In this document: piece after piece, positions 52,613 through 61,355 of the stretch
Layout: each line of letters opens with the position of its first letter
How positions within the stretch are numbered: position 1 is the stretch's first letter
Assembly (NCBI GenBank): GCA_017645645.1
Contig: JAGCOB010000004.1
Span: 29,177-93,176, forward strand
Origin: Prevotella sp.
GTDB taxonomy: Bacteria; Bacteroidota; Bacteroidia; Bacteroidales; Bacteroidaceae
Direction of reading: 5' to 3'
Length of the DNA: 64,000 nt
The notes under the pieces: generated by a model
Told to the model about the DNA's origin: nothing
Databases searched by the model: none
Seen by the model: only the letters and a program-made list of their open reading frames with translations
Program-made: the position numbers and the translations under genes

Positions 52613-52704
52613 TTTTTATTATTTTAGGTGTTCAGGCGAGCAAAGCTCGTAGTCTTTGAGCTTTTCTGAACGAAAGTATCTTAAGAGTTTTAGGGAATAA
52701 AACT

Positions 52705-52762
52705 GAAAGTCGCAAATAAATGAGGAAAAAGTTGGAAGATTCAAAAAAAATATGTACCTTTG
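52705..52762 (+). repeat. 58-bp promoter-bearing repeat, copy 1
   Basis: This segment matches 53052-53109 with about eight mismatches and no gap; the core is AAATAAATGAGGAAAAAG. It ends in the -7 box TACCTTTG (52755-52762), with TTGG as -33 at 19-nt spacing. This copy drives the short transcript candidate that follows. Confidence 0.8.
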
Positions 52763-52767
52763 CAGTG

Positions 52768-52860
52768 TCAGAGCATTGCTTTGGCTACGCCGCTGAGTGC
52801 GGGGAGTAAGACTGTATCGCCCCTGCTCCATTTAAAAAGCCACAGATGGTGGCTTTTTAT
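52768..52860 (+). ncRNA. Candidate small RNA with own promoter and terminator
   Basis: About 90 nt lie between the copy-1 promoter and an intrinsic terminator. No convincing open frame is present. The segment includes small stems (GGC-tac-GCC) and GGGG/CCCC tracts, and it is GC-rich compared with its flanks. It is not a recognisable tRNA, 4.5S or 6S RNA. The call rests on promoter plus terminator spacing alone. Confidence 0.45.
52834..52858. terminator. Terminator of the candidate small RNA
   Basis: AAAAAGCCAC and GTGGCTTTTT form perfect 10-bp arms around a 5-nt loop. The symmetry lets it also stop minus-strand transcription from the remnant at 52857-52992. Confidence 0.85.
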
Positions 52861-52992
52861 TTTTCATACAACTTACGAAAGATCCTGTTGAAAGTGGGAT
52901 TAATAACAAGGCCTCGCTTAATGGTAATGCCTAATGAAGTCAGCTCCATGCAAGATATGCAACTTGGCAAGTTCTATGGCAATATCATTCAT
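52857..52992 (-). pseudogene. Short minus-strand frame remnant with its own -7 box
   Basis: A minus-strand TACCTTTG (53039-53032) precedes a 24-codon frame (starts MNDIAIELAKLHILHG). A shifted 30-codon frame (MELTSLGITIKRG, ends NRIFRKLYEK) follows. Together they look like a frameshifted remnant of a small gene. I do not recognise the family, and both pieces could be chance frames. Confidence 0.3.
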
Positions 52993-53051
52993 ACTTTGTG
53001 GTGGTGAATAGTTGATGACTATTTCCGTATGCAAAGGTACAAAGATCATTC

Positions 53052-53109
53052 GAAAGACACAAATAAATGAGGAAAAAGATGGAAGATTCAAAAATAATGC
53101 CTATCTTTG
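53052..53109 (+). repeat. 58-bp promoter-bearing repeat, copy 2 (comM promoter)
   Basis: This copy ends in TATCTTTG (53102-53109), 36 nt before the comM ATG. It keeps the same total length as copy 1, so the promoter geometry is identical. Confidence 0.8.
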
Positions 53110-53145
53110 CAACAGATAATTGTAACATCGGTTATTCATTGCATT

Positions 53146-54693
53146 ATGCTTGTAAATACTTATTGTGCAGCAGTCAATGGACTGGAGGTGAACACCGTCA
53201 AGGTAGAGGTGAGCATGGCACGGGGTGTGCAGTTCCATCTCTCGGGACTTGCCGACACGGCAGTGAAGGAGAGCCATGACCGTATCAAGGCGGCTCTTGT
53301 CAACAACGGTTTCAAAATGCCGGTGATGGACATCACCATCAACCTGTCACCAGCGGATATCAAGAAGGAGGGGAGCGGCTATGACCTGCCCCTTGCCATC
53401 GGTATCCTGGCGGCTAACGGCAAGGTGGAGTGCGACCACCTGTCGGAATATATGCTGGTGGGTGAGTTGGGACTCGACGGCAGGCTGCAACCGATACGGG
53501 GAGCGTTACCTATTGCCATCAAGGCACGTGCCGACCATTTCAAGGGACTGATTGTACCCAAGCAGAACATCCGCGAGGCGGCTGTGGTGAATCAGGTGGA
53601 GGTCTATGGCATGGAGACCCTCATAGATGTCATCCGATTCTTCAACGGTGATTCTGACATAGCCCCGACGGTGATAGATACTCGTCGGGAGTTCTATGGG
53701 CAACAGGATGTTTTTGAACTCGACTTCGCAGATGTCCGTGGACAGGAGAGTGTGAAACGTGCCTTGGAGGTTGCCGCCGCCGGCGGACATAACCTCATTA
53801 TGATCGGTCCTCCGGGATCGGGAAAGTCGATGATGGCGAAGCGGTTGCCGGGAATCCTGCCTCCCCTGTCGCTGAGTGAGAGCCTAGAGACAACACAGAT
53901 ACACAGTGTGGCTGGCAAACTGCCACGGGACACCAGTCTGATCTCCCAGCGTCCCTTCCGTGCCCCTCATCATACCATCTCACAGGTCGCCCTCGTCGGT
54001 GGCGGCAACAATCCCCAGCCGGGTGAAATCAGCCTCGCCCACAACGGCGTGCTCTTCCTCGACGAGATGCCTGAGCTGTCGCGCTCTGTCCTTGAGGTGC
54101 TGCGCCAGCCGTTGGAAGACCGCAAGATTACCATCAGCCGCGCAAAATATAGTGTGGAGTACCCTTGCTCATTCATGCTCGTAGCCTCGATGAACCCATG
54201 TCCCTGCGGCTACTATGGCGATCCCACCCATCACTGCGTATGTACGCCCGGCCAGATTCAGCGGTATATGAACAAGATCAGCGGTCCCCTACTCGATCGT
54301 ATCGACATCCATTGCGAGATACAGGCGGTACCCTTCGCAGAACTCTCGAAGATGCAGCCGGGTGAGCCGTCTGCCACCATCCGCGAACGCGTCATCAAGG
54401 CCCGTAAGATTCAAGAGGAGCGTTTCAAGTCGTTCAAGGGCATCCACTGCAATGCTCAGATGTCAGAGAAGATGCTCCACGAGTTTGCCGAGCCCGATGC
54501 CGATTCCTTAGAGATGCTGCGTATGGCGATGGAGCGTCTGAAACTCTCTGCCCGTGCCTATAGCCGCATCCTCAAAGTGGCACGAACCATTGCCGACCTT
54601 GCCGACAGTGAGAGGGTACAGTCCCTGCACATCGCAGAGGCCATCGGCTATCGCAATCTGGACAGGGGCGACTGGGCAGAAAGAGGAATTTAA
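53146..54693 (+). CDS. comM: YifB/ComM family Mg-chelatase-like AAA+ ATPase
   Basis: This 515-residue protein has the N-terminal ChlI-type domain (VNTVKVEVSMARGVQFHLSGL; NLSPADIKKEGSGYDLPLAIG), Walker A MIGPPGSGKSMMAKRLPG, RPFRAPHHTIS, Walker B GVLFLDEMPELSRSVLEVLRQPLED, a zinc-like cysteine cluster MNPCPCGYYGDPTHHCVCTPGQ, and a C-terminal Mg_chelatase_C domain. ComM is a hexameric branch-migration helicase that helps integrate foreign DNA during transformation. The start after the copy-2 promoter was chosen over an in-frame ATG within the expected transcription start region. Confidence 0.93.
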   Translation: MLVNTYCAAVNGLEVNTVKVEVSMARGVQFHLSGLADTAVKESHDRIKAALVNNGFKMPVMDITINLSPADIKKEGSGYDLPLAIGILAANGKVECDHLSEYMLVGELGLDGRLQPIRGALPIAIKARADHFKGLIVPKQNIREAAVVNQVEVYGMETLIDVIRFFNGDSDIAPTVIDTRREFYGQQDVFELDFADVRGQESVKRALEVAAAGGHNLIMIGPPGSGKSMMAKRLPGILPPLSLSESLETTQIHSVAGKLPRDTSLISQRPFRAPHHTISQVALVGGGNNPQPGEISLAHNGVLFLDEMPELSRSVLEVLRQPLEDRKITISRAKYSVEYPCSFMLVASMNPCPCGYYGDPTHHCVCTPGQIQRYMNKISGPLLDRIDIHCEIQAVPFAELSKMQPGEPSATIRERVIKARKIQEERFKSFKGIHCNAQMSEKMLHEFAEPDADSLEMLRMAMERLKLSARAYSRILKVARTIADLADSERVQSLHIAEAIGYRNLDRGDWAERGI

Positions 54694-55529
54694 ATTAATG
54701 TGATATTCTCTACTTCCACGGACCTCTCGTGAAGGAAGAGCTGTGCCTGCTCCTTGAATTTCTCAGGATTCTCGGTGGTGAGATAATGGACGTCACCACC
54801 CTGAGTACAACGCTGCTCTACGTCAGGATGACGCAGGAAATAATTTTGGAGGGCCTCAGCAACATACTCGCCCTGGGAGATGATGCGGATGCCACGGGGA
54901 ATATATTTATGAATCTTAGGCAACAATAAGGGATAATGGGTACAGCCTAAGATGATGGTATCAATCTCCGGATCCATACGGAGGATCTGGTCAATGCGCT
55001 TCTTCACGAAATAGTCGGCACCTGGCGAGTCCGCCTCGTTATACTCTACCAAAGGGACCCAGAAGGGGCAGGCAACACCACTGACCTGTATGTCGGGATA
55101 GAACTTATGAATCTCCAGATTATACGACTCACTCCTGATGGTTCCCTCAGTGGCAAAGATACCCACATGGCGGGAATGGGTAAGGGAACCGATGACCTCC
55201 GCCGTAGGGCGGATGATACCCAAGACACGACGCTGGGGGTCAAGGTTGGGAAGGTCGTGCTGCTGAATGGTACGCAATGCCTTCGCCGAAGCGGTATTAC
55301 AACCTAAGATAACGAGATGACAACCCATCTCAAAGAGCCTGACAACAGCCTGACGGGTAAACTCATAGACGACATCGAAGGAACGGGTGCCATAAGGGGC
55401 ACGCGCATTATCACCCAGATACAGGTAGTCGTACTGGGGAAGCAGTTGGCGGATACCATGCAGGATGGTCAGTCCACCATAACCGCTGTCGAAGATACCG
55501 ATGGGTCCCGGTTTACTTGATAGTGTCAT
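54690..55529 (-). CDS. murI: Glutamate racemase
   Basis: This 279-residue enzyme supplies D-glutamate for peptidoglycan. It has GIFDSGYGGLTIL (first catalytic Asp and Ser), LVILGCNTASAKAL with the first catalytic Cys, and TIILGCTHYPLLLP with the second Cys. It overlaps the upstream ompH gene by 4 nt and the convergent comM by 4 nt, and ends the envelope operon. Confidence 0.96.
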   Translation of the reverse strand: MTLSSKPGPIGIFDSGYGGLTILHGIRQLLPQYDYLYLGDNARAPYGTRSFDVVYEFTRQAVVRLFEMGCHLVILGCNTASAKALRTIQQHDLPNLDPQRRVLGIIRPTAEVIGSLTHSRHVGIFATEGTIRSESYNLEIHKFYPDIQVSGVACPFWVPLVEYNEADSPGADYFVKKRIDQILRMDPEIDTIILGCTHYPLLLPKIHKYIPRGIRIISQGEYVAEALQNYFLRHPDVEQRCTQGGDVHYLTTENPEKFKEQAQLFLHERSVEVENITLI

Positions 55530-56038
55530 CTCAATGCTTTCTGGACAAGTTCTGTCACATCCTCACCCATCGTCATGTTCATCCATACCAGCGACTGCTG
55601 GTCAGTATCGACGATAAAGGCAAGACCACGTTCCACACCTACTTTCGCCAAAGCACTTGATAGACGAGCCTTCAACGGTGCCATCACCTCTTGCTCGGCT
55701 TCTGCTATCAGACGTTGACTCTCCTTCTTGAAGGCAATATTCTTGTCAAGCAACTCCTGAAGCTCACTCTGTCGCTTCTGCAGGATGGTCTGAGGGAAGT
55801 CACGCTGTCCGTCGAGGAACTCCTCGTACTTCTTATTGAACTCATCCTCTACCCGTTTCTGTTCTGCGGCATACTGACCACGGAGTTGCGTCATCTGTGC
55901 CTCAACAACGGCATAGTCAGGCATTGACTGAAGGACGGCACTATAACTCAGAAAGCCGAATTTCAGCACCGGTGCAGTAGTCTGCGCCGATGCTGAAAGA
56001 GAGATGACGGTTAATAATATGACTAAAAACCGCTTCAT
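55526..56038 (-). CDS. OmpH/Skp family periplasmic chaperone, third copy
   Basis: This 170-residue protein has a signal peptide (MKRFLVILLTVISLSASAQ) and the OmpH layout. A short beta start (KFGFLSYSAVLQSMPDYAVV) leads into a long charged coiled coil (QKRVEDEFNKKYEEF, RQSELQELLDKNIAF), then a closing beta segment (GLAFIVDTDQQSLVWMN). Skp trimers hold unfolded outer-membrane proteins in the periplasm. It is coupled to murI by ATGA. Confidence 0.9.
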   Translation of the reverse strand: MKRFLVILLTVISLSASAQTTAPVLKFGFLSYSAVLQSMPDYAVVEAQMTQLRGQYAAEQKRVEDEFNKKYEEFLDGQRDFPQTILQKRQSELQELLDKNIAFKKESQRLIAEAEQEVMAPLKARLSSALAKVGVERGLAFIVDTDQQSLVWMNMTMGEDVTELVQKALR

Positions 56039-56057
56039 ATGGTCTTTGTTTATGTGT

Positions 56058-56561
56058 TTACTTCAAACCCAGCTTTGCCTTTACCTGAGCGGTAACATCG
56101 GTTGAGAGGGTGGTGCTGATGTAGGGCACGCCACCGGCGATGTCCATGATATAGACATAACCACCAGCCTGACCGACCTGCTTGATAGCGTCAATCACCT
56201 TGGTCTGGATCACCTGCATCTTCTCTGTCTGCTCCTTAGCAAGAGCCTGCTGGTTGTCCTGATAGGTCTGCTGGATCTTCTGATACATGTCCTGAAGTTC
56301 CTTCTCACGACGCTCCTTGATGTTGGCGGGCAGGGTTGCCTGCTCCTTCTCGTAAGCCTCAGCCTTCTTCTGGAGCTCGTCCTGCATACTCTTCAAGTCA
56401 GCCTCATAAGTCTTGGTCAGTGCCTCAATATCAGCACGTGCCTTTGTGAACTCAGGCATAGCCTGGATAATCTCCTGGGCATTCACATGACCGAACTTCT
56501 GTGCATTGGCGGTGGTGAAACCGCAGATTGCGCAAATAGCGCAAAGAATCATTTTTTTCAT
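56058..56561 (-). CDS. OmpH/Skp family periplasmic chaperone, second copy
   Basis: This 167-residue protein has a signal peptide (MKKMILCAICAICGFTTANA), KFGHVNAQEIIQAMPEF at the start of the mature chain, and a long Lys/Glu-rich coiled coil (DLKSMQDELQKKAEAYEKEQ). The C-terminal GYVYIMDIAGGVPYIS closes the small beta domain. Its leader holds the octamer array at 56586-56641. Confidence 0.92.
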   Translation of the reverse strand: MKKMILCAICAICGFTTANAQKFGHVNAQEIIQAMPEFTKARADIEALTKTYEADLKSMQDELQKKAEAYEKEQATLPANIKERREKELQDMYQKIQQTYQDNQQALAKEQTEKMQVIQTKVIDAIKQVGQAGGYVYIMDIAGGVPYISTTLSTDVTAQVKAKLGLK

Positions 56562-56585
56562 TTTTTCTTTCTATTTTATTTATTT

Positions 56586-56641
56586 CGTTATTACGGTATT
56601 ACGGTTTGCCGGTTTGCCGGTATTATGGTATGCCGGTATTA
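56586..56641 (-). repeat. Octamer word array in the second ompH leader
   Basis: Seven 8-nt words in strict register alternate between TAATACCG, GCAAACCG and close variants (minus strand), and the last reads TAATAACG. The array fills most of the 90-nt spacer after the first ompH gene. Confidence 0.8.
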
Positions 56642-56651
56642 CGGCCTGACT

Positions 56652-57164
56652 TTATTTACCATAGCCGAGGCGGTTTAGCACCTCACTGGATATATCCACT
56701 TTCGGAGAGCCGAAGATAATGCCGCTGTCACTGGCACGGTCAAGTACCAACTGATAACCGCGGTTATCGGCAATCTCACTCACAGCATTGTAAATCTCCT
56801 CTTGGATAGGGGTCATCAAGGCTGTGCGCTTCTTGAAAAGCTCACCTTCGGGACCGAAGTATTTCTTCTTCAACTCAGAAGCCTCACGCTCTTTCTCCAT
56901 GATAGCATCCTGACGAGCTTTCTTCTGCTCCTGAGAGAGGAATACCACCTCTTTCTGATAGTCCTTATACATCGTCTGCGCCTCCGTCTGGAGAGCCTCC
57001 ACCTCAGCCTGCCACTTCTTGGAGACCTGCGACAACTGTTCGTTGGCACGCTCATAGGCAGGGATGTTCTTAAGGATGTAGTCCATATCCAGCAATGCAA
57101 ACTTCTGTGCCTGCATTGTCATTGCCGAAGCAATCAGGACTATTAATGTTATCATCTTTTTCAT
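56652..57164 (-). CDS. OmpH/Skp family periplasmic chaperone, first copy
   Basis: This 170-residue protein has a signal peptide (MKKMITLIVLIASAMTMQAQ), KFALLDMDYILKNIPAYERA, a coiled coil rich in Lys, Glu and Gln, and a C-terminal RGYQLVLDRASDSGIIF. It is the first of three tandem paralogues downstream of bamA; they differ mostly in the coiled coil. The chain ends just before the octamer-rich spacer. Confidence 0.92.
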   Translation of the reverse strand: MKKMITLIVLIASAMTMQAQKFALLDMDYILKNIPAYERANEQLSQVSKKWQAEVEALQTEAQTMYKDYQKEVVFLSQEQKKARQDAIMEKEREASELKKKYFGPEGELFKKRTALMTPIQEEIYNAVSEIADNRGYQLVLDRASDSGIIFGSPKVDISSEVLNRLGYGK

Positions 57165-57209
57165 CGCAATCTCGTTTTTTCGTTGTTTCGTTAATCCGAT
57201 ATATCGTTA
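57162..57209 (-). repeat. Octamer word array in the first ompH leader
   Basis: Six 8-nt words with the core AACGA (TAACGATA, TAACGAAA, CAACGAAA and variants) stand in register; the last word contains the ATG of the gene. The same words lead argH at 27661-27700. Confidence 0.8.
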
Positions 57210-57232
57210 TGACGTTTTGATGACTGATTCGT

Positions 57233-59893
57233 TTAAAACTCCTGTCCGAGAATGAAGTGGAACTGACTTCCACCCTTCTTGTAAGTACTACCGCTATATA
57301 CCTTGTCGAAACCGTATGCCCAGTCAATACCCATCAGACCTACCATCGGCAGGAAGATACGAAGACCGACACCGGCAGAACGCTTCATGTCGAAAGGGTT
57401 GAAATTCTTCGTTTCGACCCAGGCATTACCGCCTTCCAGGAAGCCTAGTCCGTAGATGGTAGTGTTACCTAACATAATCGGATAACGGAGCTCCAGGGTG
57501 AAACGGTCGTAGGCATAGGCATTATAATATGTACTTACACCCGCCTTATAAGCAGCAGTGTTGGAAATAGAACCGTTGTCATAACCACGCAAGCCTATCG
57601 TCTCCTCAGCATAACCCGTAGAGTAGCCGCTCATACCATCACCACCGACATAGAAGGTCTCAAACGGTGACTTCTTATACTTGTTGTAAGAACCTAGCAG
57701 ACCGAACTCCACACGGGTCATGAGCACCAGACATTTCTGTCCGTTAGTCAGGGCGGTGAAGGTACGAGTCTTAAACTTCCATTTATGATACTCAATCCAA
57801 CGGTACTTGTCCTGCTGTTCTTTCTCAAAAGTAGCAGAGGTACGGTCGGTGGCAAGATGCTCATAGTCCTTCTTGTCGAAGGCTGACCAGGGCGGAGTCA
57901 GGGTGACAGATGCCATGAACTCAGAGCCACGACGCGGGAAGAGCTGGTTATCAGTAGAGGTACGTGACAGGATCACACCCAAGTTAATGTTATTACAATT
58001 ACCATTACTGATAATGAAGTAGTTCCAATCACGCAACATATAGCGGGTATATGACAACTGGACAGACAACTGGAAATAGTCGTCAGGCCAGCGCAAACGC
58101 TTACCCCATCCGATAGTGGCACCGAACATCTTGATATACTTGTCGTCATCCAGCATGGCATCATAGTTATAGCCATAACCCGTCGTACCGTAACCCGACA
58201 TATAGTTCCAGTAGTTATTATAGAGGTTATTGTTACGATAGCTGCTGGAAATATCACTCTGCTTAGAATAGAACGCACTAACACTCAAGGCATTCGGACG
58301 TTTGCCACCAAACCATCCTGTACTATAGCCCGTAGAGATGGAGCTGTAGTAACGTCCATTGGTCTGTAAGGACAGTGACAACTGCTCACCATCACCAATC
58401 GGCATGATACCACGGTGCATCTTATTCTTACCGAAGAGGTTACGCATGGAGAAGTTATTCAACTTGATACCTACACGTCCTATGATACCCGTCTGGCCCC
58501 AACCGAGGGAGAACTCCAACTGGTCATTAGATTTCTGTTCCAGTTCCCAGTTGATATCCACCGTACCATCCTCATAGTTAGGCTTGATATCAGGATTCAC
58601 CTTCTCAGGGTCGAAATAACCCATAGAGGCTATCTCACGGGCGGAACGCTGGATAGCATCTTTCGAGAACAGGTCACCAGGTTTTGTACGCAACTCACGA
58701 CGGACGACCTCTTCATAAAGACGGTCGTTACCATAGATACGGACATTGCTGATATGTGCCTGTGTTCCCTCTTGGATACGCATCTCCAAGTCAATGGAGT
58801 CACCTACGATATTCACTTCCGTCGGGTCGAGGTTGTAGAAGAGATAACCGTTGTTCCAATAATAGTTTCCCACGGCATCTTCATCCTCCGACAGACGTTT
58901 CTTCATCAGTTTCTGGTTGTAGACATCACCCTTCTTCATACCCAGTACGGCATTCAGATAGTCAGAAGTCACCACGGTATTACCAACCCACGTGATATTA
59001 CGAAGGAAATAACGCTGACCCTCGTCTACTTTCACATAGACATTGACATGCTTCTCGTCATTGTTCCATACGGAATCCTTCAGAATAACCGCATCACGAT
59101 AACCCAGTTCATTGTATTTCTCAATCAGTTCTTTCTTGGCTTCCTCATATCGCTCCGGTGTAAATTTCTTTGCCTTGAAGAGGTTACCCAACTTACCTGC
59201 CTCGTTAATCTTACCAAAGGCACCTTTCTTAAACAGATTACCTTTGATCTTTTTGGAAGAAAGCTTTTGATTCCCTTCAAAGATGATATGACGCACCTTC
59301 ATCTTGTCTTTCTTGTCGATATTGACATCCAGGATAACCATGTTCTTATCCGTCACATCATCACGCTGTACAATTTCGATCTCGGCATTCTTAAAACCCT
59401 TATCATCGAAATAGCGCTTGGCGAGAATCTTGGCACGGTCTATCATGTTGGGGGTTATCTGACTGCCACGCATGATACCGAGCTTTGCCTCCATGTCCTC
59501 ACGTTCCGATTTCTTGATACCGTTATAGTTGATTCTGCTGACACGGGGACGCGTAGCAAGATTGATGCACAAATAAGCCTTGGAGCCAACAATGGAGTCT
59601 GCCGTGATAGACACACGGGAGAATAGTCCATGACGCCAATAACGCTTGACGGCATCAGTAATCTCAGAACCGGGAATAGTAATGACCTGTCCTACGGAAA
59701 GTCCCGAAAGTCCAATCAGCACATAATCCTCATACCCTTCCACTCCTTTGACGGAAATACCGCCAATCTCACAAGTTCGAGGTGTACCTGCATAAGAAAT
59801 GTCAGGATTGACAATCACATCCTGTGCCATCAACTGCGTGCCCATCGCAAACAGTAATGTCAGTAATACGGCTGTCTTTTTGATATATCTCAT
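57233..59893 (-). CDS. bamA: Outer membrane protein assembly factor BamA
   Basis: This 886-residue protein has a signal peptide (MRYIKKTAVLLTLLFAMGTQLMA), about five POTRA repeats (to about residue 470), and a 16-strand Omp85 barrel. The lid-loop motif appears as IGLRGYDNGS (the VRGF/Y-type motif), and the last strand ends GSQFHFILGQEF. BamA inserts beta-barrel proteins into the outer membrane. It overlaps uppS by ATGA and is followed by the ompH genes that supply its chaperones. Confidence 0.95.
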   Translation of the reverse strand: MRYIKKTAVLLTLLFAMGTQLMAQDVIVNPDISYAGTPRTCEIGGISVKGVEGYEDYVLIGLSGLSVGQVITIPGSEITDAVKRYWRHGLFSRVSITADSIVGSKAYLCINLATRPRVSRINYNGIKKSEREDMEAKLGIMRGSQITPNMIDRAKILAKRYFDDKGFKNAEIEIVQRDDVTDKNMVILDVNIDKKDKMKVRHIIFEGNQKLSSKKIKGNLFKKGAFGKINEAGKLGNLFKAKKFTPERYEEAKKELIEKYNELGYRDAVILKDSVWNNDEKHVNVYVKVDEGQRYFLRNITWVGNTVVTSDYLNAVLGMKKGDVYNQKLMKKRLSEDEDAVGNYYWNNGYLFYNLDPTEVNIVGDSIDLEMRIQEGTQAHISNVRIYGNDRLYEEVVRRELRTKPGDLFSKDAIQRSAREIASMGYFDPEKVNPDIKPNYEDGTVDINWELEQKSNDQLEFSLGWGQTGIIGRVGIKLNNFSMRNLFGKNKMHRGIMPIGDGEQLSLSLQTNGRYYSSISTGYSTGWFGGKRPNALSVSAFYSKQSDISSSYRNNNLYNNYWNYMSGYGTTGYGYNYDAMLDDDKYIKMFGATIGWGKRLRWPDDYFQLSVQLSYTRYMLRDWNYFIISNGNCNNINLGVILSRTSTDNQLFPRRGSEFMASVTLTPPWSAFDKKDYEHLATDRTSATFEKEQQDKYRWIEYHKWKFKTRTFTALTNGQKCLVLMTRVEFGLLGSYNKYKKSPFETFYVGGDGMSGYSTGYAEETIGLRGYDNGSISNTAAYKAGVSTYYNAYAYDRFTLELRYPIMLGNTTIYGLGFLEGGNAWVETKNFNPFDMKRSAGVGLRIFLPMVGLMGIDWAYGFDKVYSGSTYKKGGSQFHFILGQEF

Positions 59894-60633
59894 AGTTTCT
59901 CTTCGTTTTCTATTTGTTGCTCTGTCTTACCGAAACGGCGCTGACGATTCTGATAACTGGCAATCGCTTTGTGGAGTGTCTCCTCGTCAAAGTCGGGCCA
60001 ATAGGTATCGCAGAAGTAGAACTCTGAATAGGCACATTGCCAGAGCAGGTAGTTGGAGATCCGGACCTCACCGCCTGTACGGATGAGCAAATCAGGATCA
60101 GGCATCCATGCCGTCCACAAGTGCTGACTGATAGTTTCCTCATTGATCTCGTCAACACTCATCTCACCGTTCTGCACCTTACGAGCAATGACCTTGGAAG
60201 CGTTCACCAGTTCTTGTTTGGATGAATAGCTCATAGCAATGGTCATCGCCATTCCGTCGTACATTGCTGTATCCTCCTCCATCGAGCGCAACTTGTCCTG
60301 TACACTCTTGGGAAGGCGGTCGCGATCACCTACCACATGGAAGCTTACATTATTGTTATGGAACAAATCCATCTTGATGAAACTGAGCACCAGTCCCATC
60401 AGTGCCTCCACCTCGTAGGCGGGCCTGTTGAAGTTCTCTATGGAGAAGGCATAAACCGTCAGGTACTTCACACCTAAGTTAGAACAAAGGGTGGTGATGT
60501 TCTCCAGGTTGTCGAGTCCTGCCTTATGGCCAAACGTACGATCCAGTCCACGATCCATCGCCCATCGTCCATTGCCGTCCATGATGATGGCAATGTGCCG
60601 CGGGATTCGTGTCATATCCAACGATGTCGTCAT
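59890..60633 (-). CDS. uppS: Undecaprenyl diphosphate synthase
   Basis: This 247-residue cis-prenyltransferase has HIAIIMDGNGRWAMDRGL (catalytic Asp), FGHKAGLDNLENI, TVYAFSIENFNRP and the C-terminal DLLIRTGGEVRISNYLLWQ. It makes the C55 lipid carrier for peptidoglycan and surface glycans. It starts 39 nt downstream of porG and is coupled to bamA. Confidence 0.96.
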   Translation of the reverse strand: MTTSLDMTRIPRHIAIIMDGNGRWAMDRGLDRTFGHKAGLDNLENITTLCSNLGVKYLTVYAFSIENFNRPAYEVEALMGLVLSFIKMDLFHNNNVSFHVVGDRDRLPKSVQDKLRSMEEDTAMYDGMAMTIAMSYSSKQELVNASKVIARKVQNGEMSVDEINEETISQHLWTAWMPDPDLLIRTGGEVRISNYLLWQCAYSEFYFCDTYWPDFDEETLHKAIASYQNRQRRFGKTEQQIENEEKL

Positions 60634-60672
60634 ATCTCTTTTTCTTTACTCTTATCTTAATTCATAATACCC

Positions 60673-61353
60673 TTACTCCCTGTCATTATGACAGGTCTTA
60701 CATTTTGCCCATATATCATAGGTCAGCGACAAACGCAGATGGCTATAGCAGTCGGTATTCTTGAAAAGACCGCTGCTCTTGATACCATAAGGATCCTTCA
60801 CACCGTCCAGCATATCACTCGTCGTGAAATGCATCGTCCATTCAAGGGCTAAGTTCATACGCTCCCCTAATTTATATTTCACACCTGCGCCGATAGGCAG
60901 GTTGAGGGCTATCTCCGTCTTTTCGGGTTTCACAAATGTTGCACCTAATCCTATATATATATAAGGTGTGATACGTTGTGCCCCACGATATTCCCTTCCT
61001 GTACCATAAGGCCAGAAATTATACTCATATCGTATCCCTGCGTCCACAATACCATGATTAAAGTCTGTCTCTGGCAGGTCAGGATAGAATGTCTCTACAT
61101 TCTTGGAGGAGCCTTTGATCTTGCCATAACTCACGTTCAGGGCAAGTGCCATGCGTGGGTTGAACTTATAGCGTCCCAGCAAGGTGAACATCGGCTGCAT
61201 ATTCTTGAAAAGATTCCCATTAAAGTCACCTTGATAGGCGACAAGACCTATTCCTCCTCCTACCTCAGCGCGGTATTCAGGAGCATCCTGTGCACTGAGC
61301 GAGACCGTGAAGATGGTCAGTAAAACAGAAAAGAGGGCCTTTCTCAACATCAT
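60673..61353 (-). CDS. porG: PorG-like DUF6089 outer-membrane protein
   Basis: This protein of about 226 residues has a signal peptide (MMLRKALFSVLLTIFTVSLSA). The mature chain starts YRAEVGGGIGLVAYQGDFNG and includes YKFNPRMALALNVSYGKIKG, IVDAGIRYEYNFWPYG and PYIYIGLGATFVKP. The pattern and gene order (DUF6242, porG, uppS, bamA, ompH) match the region around PorG (PG0189), a type IX secretion component in Porphyromonas gingivalis. The gene symbol rests on family and synteny. One of two adjacent ATGs (61353 or 61350) is the start; upstream codons overlap the previous gene. Confidence 0.85.
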   Translation of the reverse strand: MMLRKALFSVLLTIFTVSLSAQDAPEYRAEVGGGIGLVAYQGDFNGNLFKNMQPMFTLLGRYKFNPRMALALNVSYGKIKGSSKNVETFYPDLPETDFNHGIVDAGIRYEYNFWPYGTGREYRGAQRITPYIYIGLGATFVKPEKTEIALNLPIGAGVKYKLGERMNLALEWTMHFTTSDMLDGVKDPYGIKSSGLFKNTDCYSHLRLSLTYDIWAKCKTCHNDRE

Positions 61354-61355
61354 CC

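Noticed and set aside
52619-52831. A 70-codon minus-strand protein
   Set aside because: The frame crosses the 58-bp promoter repeat and the small-RNA candidate; it has no ribosome-binding site and no conserved features that I can see.
52768-52832. Degenerate tRNA
   Set aside because: Ends such as CCTGCTCCA look tRNA-like, but no acceptor pairing, T loop or anticodon stem can be built.
58415-59626. A 403-codon plus-strand frame opposite bamA
   Set aside because: It is a shadow of bamA; composition is unlike a real protein (runs of Ile/Thr/Leu/His) and there is no promoter.
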